From positions 50,646,934 to 50,710,933 of the forward strand of contig CM046853.1 of assembly GCA_025617745.1 (NCBI GenBank): a DNA stretch of 64,000 nt. Direction: 5' to 3'. Shown here piece after piece: positions 1 to 13,100 of the stretch. The notes beneath the pieces were generated by a model. The model was not told the DNA's origin. It searched no databases and saw nothing but the letters and a program-made list of their open reading frames with translations. Each line of letters starts with the position of its first letter. Position 1 is the stretch's first letter. Position numbers and translations under genes: made by a program. The DNA comes from Heliocidaris erythrogramma. Its lineage: Eukaryota; Echinodermata; Echinoidea; Camarodonta; Echinometridae.

Positions 1-658
1 TATCAGATTATAACTGACTTAATATAAATATAATGAATATGTTATTAATATGCTTTGTTTTCACTTCTACATATCAATGGTAGTGATAGTAAGTTTAGAA
101 AAATATGTTAGTAGTGTTTTACCACACATATATATATATATATATTTTAGCAAAAATATCTGTGTTTATGGTATCAACTGTTGTCAATATACTTTTCAAT
201 ATTTTTTAAAACTCATTTTTCAACAAGAAGTTTGTAAAAAAATGGCAGTAGTGAAATATGAAAAGATGTATACTTTCCTGTAAAATAGCGTGTCATAAAC
301 TTTTTATTAATTGACTGGAACACTTGAATAATCCATTGGCAGAAAAAAACAATCTTTCAAAAATCCTTCCTGACGTACCATATATTTTACATTTTCACTG
401 AATTATTTATTCCAAGGTACCCTGATGAATGATTGTAATATTACATTCTTAAATGTTTTCAGCCTATTTTTTTTCCAATCATTTTAAAAACTTTATACAG
501 TTGATATCCAAACATCACTTAAAGATGGATCGATTGTGGGGACATAAATACTAGCTGCATATGACATGATGCCCTTGCCTTTAATGCAGTTATAAAAAGA
601 CAGATACTAACACAGGATGGACAAAAACAGGTATGATGGATCTCTTATTTCATAACCT

Positions 659-805
659 GGGCCCTGTTTCATAAAACTTATTCTCAATAATAACAGCCAC
701 AATCTATACCATATGTGCTAACAACCAATCAAAGGCAGTAGCTTCAGTAGCTTTTATCAAGGAGTGTAACTTGTTAGTGGTAACAAGCTTTGTGAAACAG
801 GGTAC
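659..805. mobile_element. Fold-back MITE, GGGCCCTGTTTCATAAA family, copy A
   Basis: The left end GGGCCCTGTTTCATAAAACT is mirrored at the right by AGCTTTGTGAAACAGGGTAC. The interior holds the family core (CAGTAGCTT, and CCAATCA as part of a CCAATCAGA-like block). It lies in the presumed 3' UTR/downstream region of POFUT2. Related copies are at 868-1008, 32774-33096, 38576-38720 and 48573-48722. Confidence 0.75.
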
Positions 806-867
806 TGGAAGACAATACTGAGAGTGATAAATAGCACAATAAAGGCACAATAGTACACAAAGCTCCG

Positions 868-1008
868 ACATATGCTCTGGCAACAATTACTCTGGGCCCT
901 GTTTCATAAAGTGTCTTGTCATTGATTTTTACCGACAAATTTGCTCTTAGCCAACCAGATGCAAGAATTTCAGTAGCTTATAACAGTTATTGTCGCCAGA
1001 GCATGTGT
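868..1008. mobile_element. MITE of the same family, rearranged copy B, abutting the POFUT2 stop
   Basis: GGGCCCTGTTTCATAAAGTG begins at 894 and the family core CAGTAGCTTATAACA is present, but the usual right arm is missing. Instead the copy is bracketed by an outer inverted repeat, CATATGCTCTGGCAACAAT and ATTGTCGCCAGAGCATGTG. It ends 8 bases before the POFUT2 stop codon on this strand, so it must be part of the 3' UTR if that exon is transcribed as read. Confidence 0.6.
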
Positions 1009-1016
1009 GGTACAAC

Positions 1017-1173
1017 CTAGTAGACGACCGGCCATACTGATGGTGGTTCGCAGTCTGAAGGCTCTCCATCACCGCAGAACCTATTATAAGTCATCTTGGT
1101 GTCAAACCCAAGTAGTTGCCTTTCCTCAAAGATACGGAATGTGAAAGTGGACTGGCCGGTGCCTACGAAGTAT
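1017..1173 (-). CDS. POFUT2: POFUT2 exon 8 (last coding exon)
   Basis: The acceptor is TATTTCAG/A. The exon encodes [20 protein letters not shown], then [18 protein letters not shown], and ends PVVY with stop codon TAG at 1017-1019. TYNRFCGD and the following Cys are family signatures. There is no KDEL-type tail. The 3' UTR runs directly into two MITE copies. Minus-strand AATAAA hexamers are present at 406-411 and 303-308, but I cannot tell which is used. Confidence 0.93.
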
Positions 1174-4100
1174 CTGAAATACAAATGAAAATAAATGTTG
1201 TTAAGCACAGGGGAGATTTAAACATGGTCCATGAAATTGGCTTCTAAAGTATAAGCTACTCTACACCAGTCACGGTTTATCAAACTTTATGTGTAACAGA
1301 CAATGCCTCATTATTACCTGAAATAATTGAATATACATGTATATATCTATAGCCATTACTTCATTACATGTGCCTCAGTAAACAAAATGAGAATCATTAC
1401 TACAACATGCAGCACTGCTTTTTATAACTCAAATAATAATTTACATTAGAAATCAATATGTTCAGACAGATGAAAAGTATTAAAGAAAAATTGAAGAATT
1501 GTGAAAAATTTGCATCATGGATTCCTTAACTCCAAATAACAAGTTCAAGGCAAGTTTTCTTGTTTCCTTCAAGTTTATCAGTAATCGACTTGCTAGATTG
1601 AAAACGAAAAACCCACAAACACTGAAATAGAGTTTGTTGCAGCATGTTTGTAAACATATATGAAATTTCTCTCCTTCTGCAAATTTGTTGAACATTAGTG
1701 AGTTCATCAAGGAAAATAAAGGCAAAATTGTTCCTGGACATACCATTTCTCATCCAATTTACTTCCCCAAAAGTTTTGAAATAACTTCATATGAAATGCA
1801 TACACACCTTGCATGAGCACAAATCCATTGATCTATAATAGCAACACCACCATCCATAAACTTGTCATGAACTGTCCTTGGAGGAATATAGTTGTACACC
1901 TCATACCCCTTTAGATGCACTTTCAACTGGTCAATTTCTGCGGAGTGAAAGTAAACATCCGATAGTTATCATGCACATGTGTGCGTATGGGTGCATAGAG
2001 TAGTCTACTCACAATTCGTTTTTATCCCAAAACTTGCAATTCTACAGAAGTAATATTTGAACCTGGGGTGGTATTCTGAGATTTATTTCATCTTGATTTT
2101 AGTGAAAAGATTTTAATTGTCATAACAACTTTTAAATTGCAACATTTCATTGGTGTTTGCGCAGATGAATTCCACGTACACAGCCACTTTTGCGCAGTCA
2201 TTAACCAATGATGTCGCCATAAGCGTACATTTTGTTATGACAATTAAAATTATTTCACTAAAATCAAGATAAAATAAATCTCAGAATACCACCCCTGATA
2301 TCTCGAATATAGTACTATATTAGCATGGAACCAAATCATTCAAAGCCCAGAATGCACTGGTCATTGGTCCTCTTAATGTTGGCTAGGTAAACCTTGGATA
2401 TGGAGTCATTCCTTGTCATTAGTTCTACTATTGATGTTAGCATCATTCATTTCTTTTACTTATCGAAAACAAGCTGCTGAAAACTGCTTATTCAATAAAA
2501 GCGCGCCAATGGAGTTTTACTTGGTACTTTTACTTGGTACTCTGAATTTACATTAAGATTTTGAAAATTTCAAGAAGGTTTATGCTAACCATTTTTTTAA
2601 AAATATTTTGTTTCAAATATTTGGAGATGAATGCTACAAAAATGAGTAATTGCTGCTTTCATTGATATAACAAAAAAAAAAGATTAGTTTACTTTAAAAG
2701 CAATCAGTTGGTTCATATACTTGTAACTGATTGTTATTATTTACCATGGTAATCCAATCTGAATTAATACCATTAATAATTAATACTTGAAGAAGAGAGT
2801 ATATTATATATGCTGTTATAGGTTATAGCATTTACAAAGTTTTTGAAGCCTAAAATGAAATCTTTCTTATCTGCAGATTGAAAGATATTTTCAATAGAAA
2901 TAATCTTTATGGTCATCTGCCGTCATTCTCTCTTTTCATAAACAAAGTCAGAACTACCTGAAAGTATGATTATTCTTGGCACATATACATCGCTATTAAA
3001 TTGTTTCTAAGTTTGTTAAATCCACTTTAAAAAAGAAAAATAGATTCCTCATTGTTAGAGGTGAAAATGACATACCACTAGCTGGGGCATCTGTTGCTAC
3101 AAAGACCTTCTTCAGTTTGAGTTCCTTCAGCTTCATTTTAATATGCTTGGCTGCTTTGGGTAAAGATGCCACCTCTTTCCTGTTGTTTCTCGCAAAATCT
3201 TGTCTTCGGAGGTGAACAGCAATGTAAGGACCACCTTTGGCACTACCTGCACTGGGCTAGAATAAAAAAGAAAATAAATTGGTCATTCATAAACACTGGC
3301 AGATTCATGGGGGGGGGGGGGGGGGTGTACAACTACCCTTTGCCACCCCCCCTCCTTTTTAGACCCAATCTGTACACAGAAACTAAAGGATTTTTGTTTT
3401 GCTCGTCATAATTTTTTTTAGATTTTTGCCCCCTTCCCATTTACTGAAACCTGGATTCACCCCTTGGGGCAGTTATTGAAATTCTGAATCTACAAAAATT
3501 GAACTTGAACCTCAAAGACATATTCAGTAAAATATTGTTGACCAATGATATACAATATGATTCTTGTATAACATAATTTTTCCATAAACTCCAGACTGGG
3601 TTATCTCAGGCTTAATATTCACTGGGTGAAAGCTTTAACCCTAATTTAAAGGGAATCTTGAGTTCTGGGAAAGGTGAAAAATAATTTGTGAGCTTTCTAA
3701 TTCCTTTTATGTCAGTTTGGAAGAACATCATAATAGAAACACTCCCTGAAAATGATTGCTCTTGAAATGCTCTTATATTCAAAATATAACTAGAAATAAC
3801 TGAAATGTTCAAGTGGAGCGTTCATTCCACTTGTGTAGTCCCATATACCCATTTCTGTGTGCAGTACATGTGCTTTTCAGTGAGCTTGGGTCAATTCCTT
3901 ATTTATTTTGATGATTCTAAGACAACATAGTATAAACATAGTATAAAACAATTCTTATGTAGACATGGTCAACCTTTCCCAATTGCTTTGAGACAGTTTT
4001 TTTCACAATGTAATTGCATGACCAAAACTCTACTTTATACCCCCCCCCCCCACCCCTTAGATCTGGGAGATCGAATGTCCGATTCACGCGAAATTTCGCA

Positions 4101-7100
4101 TGGAGGTACATTAAAGTATTAGCGATGTGTTCATGTTTTCGTTTAAATGATCCACAGTTAAATATGCAAATTATGTGCATATTAATTACCAAAATATGCT
4201 AATTTTCCTAATTTCTACATAAAAAAGTAGTAAAAAGTATTATATTGACTCAAAATGTTGTTTATTCCCATATAAAATAACAGGGAAAATTTGAGCAGTA
4301 ATTATCAAGTATGAATAGCATTTTTAGGATCGTGTTTGAATTTCTTATGTATTCCTTTGTTTTTCATTTCTGTTGTATTCTATTGTTCATATTTTTATGT
4401 TTTGTATTATTTTGACAATGATATTAGATATGACAACCATAAAGGCAAGGAAAAACAATTATATGGAAAAAAATGGATTGTATTTTCACAAGTTTCAGAA
4501 CATGTCCATTCTATTATACACACATGTATGGAAAAGTCACTGTTTTGGAATGACCTTTGACCCTTAATTGTCATGTGACCTTCTAATACTTGGTCCCATC
4601 TTTGCAAATTTAGTACCAAAAGTTGCGCAAGACTTCAAAGAAAAAAGTCAAGACAGGATATCTTGATATCTGCCAGTTTCGGAGTAATCGCTAAATTACT
4701 ACGGGGGGGGGGGGGGGCAAATTGACCCCCCCCCCCCAGTTAATATAGGGTTAAAGGGTGCAAGCTAGGATATTAACTAACAAAGTTTACACTTCTCTTC
4801 ACTCACAAAAAAAATAATTTCATCTGTATGAAGTGATTTAAAATAAAATAAAAACCTTTTTCATTTACTTTGATATGACAGTAAACTTCTAAATTGGTTT
4901 AAACTCCTATCAATCAGATGAGCATCCCACAACTTGGCTGCAAAGGACCTTAAGTTAAATGTCAACTCCTCATGGTACATTCCAAAAGTTTTTGGAAAAG
5001 TACACGTATAAAGCAGATAGGAATATAACTGAGCATGTATTTTTGCCTTTGAGGCATAAGCAGTTGCCTGAAAAAAAACATGTAATGTGAGGGTACTGTG
5101 AGATCTCTATTGATACTTTAAGTAATTATATTCTCTTTTTTGCAAAAAAAAATCATATTCTTCACCTTGCTACTTAACAGTTGTACGACACATACTCTAA
5201 TGACAATTGCTCCATGACCAAACTCCCACACCAACTGAATTCCGAACTTCAATGCTGAACCAAACTACACCTAACCCTAACCCTAACCCTAACCTAAAAC
5301 CTGATTACAACCCTTAACCCTTTATCTCTGACACAATAACACCCGGAGCAAATGTTGAATCACCCTTTTACCTTCATGTCTCTCCAGTCATCCACAATAA
5401 CTGTTTTGTCTTTATCATCGCTGGAATCCAGGTAAGTTTTTCGAAACTCGTCCCCGATATCTCTGAGAGGCTTAGCAAATCGTAGGCTTCGTCTTGCCTT
5501 CATGAAATAATAAAAATAATAATCACGGTATATGAAAATAATGAAAATAATCTATATCATTCCAATACTGCATACTGAAAATGGGTGTGCACTTTCCCCT
5601 GAAACACTGCTGACATAGCAGTGGTAGAATAAGAAATAGAATTCTTACATCCTGAATGTATCAGATGCTTGGTTTGGCAGCCTAGCTATAGCCAAGCTAA
5701 ATATGTTAAGGGATTTGGTGTGATTTGCATGATAGTAAATTAGTAATACAAAAATGGAACATTAGTGCAATATTTGGCATTATAAGCTATTTAATCCCCA
5801 CAAATGACATTTTCTCAAGCAGCAAAACCCATGCATAAATGATACAGGTACTATGGAAGATGAATGTAAACTAAAGCTCTCACAGATAGCGAAAGCTGAA
5901 AATTATTTGTCTATTCACATTTTTGTTATTTAGCATACTAAAAAAAGGGTAAAAACTAAATAATTGTATACCAAGCTCTTATCTAATAATGGAATGAGTG
6001 GTCTAAATAGTGATATTTGTAGAGAACTTCATATCACTGTGTCAACAAAATCATGGACTGCTTGTTCTAAAATGAAAATAACATTCACACAATATTTTTC
6101 ACATCTTTCTATATGGATGAATGTAATGACACTAAAATACAGTGAAAACAAACTTTGTTCTACTGCTTCATATGCATGCATGCAGATGAGTGAGTCATAT
6201 AATTCAGATAAAATCTGTCCTAGCCCCTTCCTCCATTTCTCTGTATCTTTCTCTCTCATTTACTGGTAATAACATCAACAATACGTAGTTTCTCCTGTAC
6301 TGCAAATGATATGAACAAGAAGTTACTACAGAACTCCTTGACATGAAGTAGGGATTAGACATAACAAGAGGAAAAGGACAAAACAACTAAGAACTTATTC
6401 AAAGTAAAATTGCATGCACTACAAACAGTAGGAAATACTTGATGGTCACTTGACAAATGGATAAAAGTAATGAACAGTCTGGATAAAAGTAATGAACAGT
6501 CTGGTCAAAATATAGGAAGAAATTAGTTTTATAAAGGGTTAGTAGAATTAAACAGAGCAAGGTTAGAAGTCATGCACATAGAGAAATGTGGAACAATAAA
6601 TTACAGTTTTGTTTATGACTTGAAGTGGCTTGAAAAAATAAATTAAATGACCCGACTTCCGGGTTTCTGTATGTATGAAAATTATGTCAATTAGAAATAT
6701 GATGTATAGCATCAAATTATAAGTCAACCTTAAAGTCCAAATTAAAAAGCAAAATCAGGGATACAGAACCAATAAGCAGACTATCAAATATTCAAATGCC
6801 AAAAATACATGTCCTAGATAGAAATTGGTGTTAGTTGTGGTAAAAACTAGTACACGTATCAAACGAGGCTTAAATTAAGTAACGCTGTGTCAAATCATAG
6901 CATCAAGCTAGATTGATTTATGTAAATTATGAGTTAATTTGTTCAAGTCTGAACAGTGTTTCAAAGCAGAGAGATCCTGCAGGGGGAGTGAGATAATGTC
7001 CGAGCACAGATAGGGAAATTAGATGCTACTCATTTATGGAATCCCCTATAAAAGAGGAGGATGTATCTATCTTGTAAATGTAAGATAGGAAAAGTACTTC

Positions 7101-10100
7101 TGGTCATTTAAGAGCCTAGAAACACACACTTGAAACCTATTTTTGCAACAATTACTTACACATTGTAGCTAGCTGTGAGCACTCGGAAAGAATTAATATT
7201 TAATTTTAACAAAATGTAATGTATCAGTAAATATTGCTTTAAAGATTAAATGCAAAAAAAAAAAAGAACACTTCAATGTGTTCTGCATATTTCTTTCATA
7301 ATATATTCTGTATAATAACTTGCAGGTGAAATGGCAGAAATTACTGAGGTCTGACTTACAGTAACTTTACTCTTTAACATTTATTTCTGTTATTCTATTA
7401 TATTTTTTTTCTTCATGGAATAAGAGGAACAGATGATAATTCAAGCAAATCTGAATCTTGAATACCCTAATGACAGAATAATACAATGTAAAGCACTTTG
7501 ATCAGTTTCTAACTGGAAAAGTAAAAATAAAAATGCAGACAGAATACCATTTCAGCCCATACACTACCAGTATCTGAATTTATATTAATCTTTCTGATGC
7601 TGGGAAGAAAAGAACGAGAGTCCACTTTTGCGGGCTAATTCTAAACAGTGAATACATCAATTTCTATATCAAACCCACCAACATAATTCTTTTTACTCTG
7701 GAGGCTCATGTGAAACAAATTTCAGAAAAAAATTCTTTTTACTGATCTGATAGGTCTGGATGTAAAAACGGTAAATCCTTAATAGCCCCTTTTAATGATA
7801 TTTCAACCCATCCACCTTAAAGGTTAAATCAAACTAACCGATTATCAGACCTATTTCCATATTTCCATCCATCTATGTAATGGCTCAGGCCATCAAACTA
7901 ATTCACCGACAAGGCCTATTTCCATAATTTTAAATTCAGCATGAACTTACGTTCCAGTATTCAACTTGTCCATAGTAATCATGAAGAACTTCTTCACAGC
8001 GAGACAATAGGACAGATCTAAGAAGGGTTGACCAGTAGGATGGATTATAGAACAGAAAGGAAAATTCAACAAGAAAGTGTACAGAAGTCAGGAATATTGA
8101 TTTTAAACATAAAGTAATGAAGAAAATAAGAAGGGAAATTAGGAAATAAATGAGGTGGGAATGATATTATATCCCTATATACATCATCAGAAAGTGTTCT
8201 TGACTTATTTTTCAAATATGAATAACTGAATCTATTCTGTTTTTACTGGAAATGAATAATAGAAAGTAAATACATCGAAGTAAATATATCAAAAATAATA
8301 AATGTTTGGGTTGTAACCAAAATTTGCAGTTGAAGATTTTTATATCAGGGTGTGATCAGTTCGTGTCACGGTTGTCTATTTCATAATTTTCCAAGTTGGG
8401 AGGCTTGTAAAAATAAGTAATTAGATGTGATGGATTGCTTTATGATTTACTGTGGAGTGTATCACTAGGTGTACTGAAAAATGATAAAATTTGGTTGTTA
8501 TTGTTACTTATTTAAATCAGAATCAATAAAATGCTCCATTTCTTAGAGTGGGAAATAGAAATTTTGTGTTGAATTCTCATTATCGTAGTCTATTTTTATC
8601 AGAACAACATGATCTTGTCTAATACTTTCACTTGCAATTACTAGTCAGATAAATTGGCTTCCCTATCAGACATTTGGAATTTTAAATCAAGCTTTAGATT
8701 TCAGAAGAGATGTGAAAAATGTGCATCACAGATGTAAATTTTGCTAAAAGTGTCATATTTTGACAACACCCCTGCTTTTAAATAGTTTGGTCCAAGAACT
8801 CTGGCACCTTAGAACCCTTTGAAGAACAAAATTTCTAGTAACTTTCAATGTATTTCATGGTAGTAATAGTCATTTAGTGTTTCAATTATTATTATGATAA
8901 AATATATTTGTGTCACGGACGCACAGAAATGCTCACTCTTAACCCTTTTGAGACAGTTAAACACATTTTGTGGTTTGGCTCAATAACTTTTGATTCACAG
9001 CTCTAAAAAATATACCAGACTCAAGAGTAGAAAGAGCAAAAATTTCTGCACACACTGTGTCCATTTTTGTTGCATGACCATATTGCGTTTGATACCAGGA
9101 ATTTTAAAAAGGAGAATAAGCTTCAAAGTCCTTAAATTGGCAACACATTGAGAGGTTCAGAATCATTGTTTTTTCTCAAAATGGGCAATTTTTTTCAACT
9201 TCTTGCCAAAACTTTACCCATGTTTGTTGTTTTCAAAGACATTACATTTTAATAGAACCATGTAGCACTATACAAAAAATATTATTTTGTTGCCAATTTG
9301 AAGAACAACATGTGATCAATTTAGCCCTCAAATAATTCCTGTCCTGAAAGGGTTAACCGATCACGCACATCAAATGATCTGATAATGATATGTTTGTTGA
9401 TTGACTTGTACATATAACAGCTGATTACACTACCAATCATATTTACCAGGTGCCATTATGAATTAGAGATAGATATTGAAAGAGAGAGAGAGAGAGCAGA
9501 GAGAGAGAAAGGAAGGATTTTCTTTAAAAGGAATTCAAAGCTTCATATTTCTGTTACCTGTGTGGTGCCGAACTGAATTACAAAAATATTTCCTGTAGAT
9601 CTTATGATTAAAACAACAAACCAAATAGTCTTATTGAATAATGATGTAACTCTTTCATATATAAGGAGACAAACAACATTAAAATTACAAGAATATTACA
9701 GGCAATAATTTTTACCCTGAAATATGATTAATATTGCACAAAAAGGACCAGATAAGTAAGAAGAAAATAAGAAGAAAAAGATGCAAGTGAATAAAAGAAA
9801 ATGAATACTTGCAAGCAGTATAAACCCTTAGAAATATCATAAATGATAACTCCTATACAATAATGATCTATTGATTATTATAACTACAGTATTGTTTGTG
9901 CTCAAAATTTAATTTTGAAAGATCAAGGGATCATCATGAAACAACTAAACTGAATATAAACAAATTTTAAGGTATCTAACCTCTACTCATAAAAAGTACC
10001 TCCCTACTCATGTGTTAAACGACAATGATATGCAATTGTGCTATGATTAATTTTCTATACAACAAACTGACATTCTTTTTCTAGATGTTAGGAAGGAGGA

Positions 10101-13100
10101 GATTAAATAATCTTACATTGTCATACTTACCAACACAGTTAGACACAAAAGCACTCAAAAAATGTAATGACACTACAATGGTTTATAATATGTATAGACA
10201 TGGTGAGATGATAATCTATCTACTTTTATGTAGGGGTCGTGGTTTTAAATAGTCCCATACTACCAAATTGTTAATATTGACTTGTAAGATATAAATGTAA
10301 CCAAAACATAATGATGCTGAATTAACATTGGTTGCACAGTCACAGAGGCCTCCATTTAAGAAAGGAATGAGCTCTTCAGAGAGAAAGTGATCAAGGCAAA
10401 GACGTTTGTTGAATGCAACAGTGTAACAGAAGCAAGAAGTGCAAGAGAAAGGAAATGACCACATAACCCATTACAGAAGAAAAATTCTGAGTAATTTTGC
10501 CACAAAAGTAACTTACTGCCCAATAATCTGACATCCCAAATGTATCATGCAGTACAGTTTCTGCTCTGTCAATCATAACTGATCTGAAGGTCAAAACACA
10601 TAAAATATCAAGTTTCCTAAAACTTACCCATCTTGGTTTGGTCATTGCAAGTGTCATCACTGCAAAAAAACCTAGTTGGCTTGCGACTAAGATCATGATA
10701 GATTATTACAAACCTTACTTTCAAACAAGCCGTGTGAGTGGCTAATTAATGATCTAATACAGTCCACTTGTACCTACATCAAAATGTCATTACTAATCAC
10801 TATTCTATCTTTTTGTTTCATATTTCCAAATTTAATAACCTTTACATAAATATCATATATCAAGTACTTGTACTAGAATTACTACAGCCATCTACAAACT
10901 CTTGTGGGCAGTTAACCCGATGCCCACACGGGAACCAGGTGGTCCCTGTATTAAGCCTATGAGAAAGAGAGAATTCAGACGGTTAACGGGTAAAGGTTTC
11001 AACTCCTTTTCACTGAAAAGGGGAAACACCTACAGTTAACCTTGCATAACTCGAAGTCGAATCAATCTTTTTGACCAAACCATGCAAAACATGTGGCATT
11101 TACTTCCTAAATCGAATTTTGCATAACTTGAACTATTTTTTGTGGGCCCAACAGATTCGACTTATGCAAAGTTAACTGTGTCTTTAATGTAAAGTAACAT
11201 TTTCTTTAGATAAGCGGGAAAAAGTGAGATGAGTATCAATTCATATTACCTTGCAGTTATATTCTGCGTGAGGTAGGGGATGAGGGACCCAGCAACGCCC
11301 TGAATGGAAAGACACCTGAAGTTTTGAGCGTAAGCATCCGAGTATCCCCAGTACCAGCCTTTGTACTTCCCTTCACCATTCTTGTGGTACGTTGGGGGGT
11401 CATTACACTCTCTCTCATGCATCCTCTCCTCCCATTTCCCATTGGTCCAACCCTCTTTGTAACTCTGCAGATACACATGCTCGTCAATCACTGCTTCACC
11501 CGTAACTGTACATCAAAGATGATTCCAGTCAAGAAAGATACATTTACATGTACAGCAGATTATTTCATTCTTGTTTAAGTTCTTCAGCTAATGTTCTTTG
11601 TAATATCATGATTCCTTGTATAGTGCATTACTAAGCTATATTCTTAAAGTAGAACACTAATGATTTTAAATATTGGCTTAATACTTATTATTGCATAGAT
11701 GGCATAAATTAAACAAGGTTATCCAAATTTAAAGCTTGGAAACATTTGAATTAATGATTATTATCAATTATAAAACGGTAAAATACAGCCCCCGATATAG
11801 CAGTTGAAAAGCTCCTTGAACGCTGCTGAGATGTGTGACGACACAAGAGGGGCGAGTCCTGTCTAAGCAGACGATGTCCCATAACATTATACACATTTTT
11901 CAGTGCCTGTTTTGTCATCTCCTCTTCACTTATTTCTCTTACTTGACTAGCGTCAGTTTTTTTTTTTTTTTTTTTTTTCTTTTAGCCCTTCCACAGGGTT
12001 CCTTTATTTACAAAAAATATCATACATAAAATTATACAAGAATAGGTATATATACATGCAGAATTTCAAAATGATATTCTTGGCCATCAATATACGAACA
12101 TACATTTACAAAAATCAATTACATGTAAAGCAAATTCTTTTCAAGATCTACTTGGCAAACAAATTTGTAAGAAAAAAAAAACAACAAACAATCAGAAACA
12201 TTGAGTAAACTGTAACCATTTTTTCATGAATTTCTTTTCTTTCAGATTTGTTTTACATATATATTTTTCCATATCATAGTAATATTTTATTGCTGACATG
12301 ATGTTTTCAAAAAATGGTAAACAGTTTTTGCATTTGGCTACAAATATTTCTTTTCTTACTACAATCATAATACAGTTGAGGGCACTATTATTACGTCCAT
12401 GAAACCCAAACAATTTATTTTGATTTGTAAGCTTAATGTGCATATTATTACGAGACAGCCAAAGCTCAAATTTTGCCCATATTTTGTTTGAATAAATACA
12501 TGAACAAAATATATGCATGATTGTTTCTTCATTGTTATTACAAAATGTACATAGGTTATCTGTTACTAACTTAAATCTTAACAAAGCGTCTTTCATATAA
12601 AGAATTCTATTCAGCAGCGTGATCTGAAACCACCTCATGTTTATATCGACAGTTGAATTATAGGGTATTTGGTAATAAGAACTCCATATGATAATGTCAA
12701 GATCAAACTCCTGTTTCCATTTTGTAAGACTTTTACATTCCTTTACCTTATGTTTCAAAAACGAATTATAAATATGTGAACAACCTTTTTTCACTTTCAG
12801 TATTAAAGACAATGCTTCAGGGATAATACATGTAGGTTCCATGATCTTTGGTATGACACTTTTATTAAAACCAGATCGAATAGCGTTACACAGGCCATAA
12901 TATTGAAGAAAGTTTACTTGTACATTGTATTTACGTTTAAAATCAAAGTATGATAGAAATGATCCATCTGTTTTTAAAACATCGTTAACAAAACGTACCC
13001 CCTTAGCACACCAAGACTTGAAATAAATTACATTATTATTGACCTGTATTCTAAGATTATTCCAAAGGGGTTGACATGCAATATCATCTACAATGGATTG

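Noticed and set aside
11246-11578. Overlapping ORFs in other frames at POFUT2 exon 3
   Set aside because: Shadows of the exon in wrong frames or the opposite strand.
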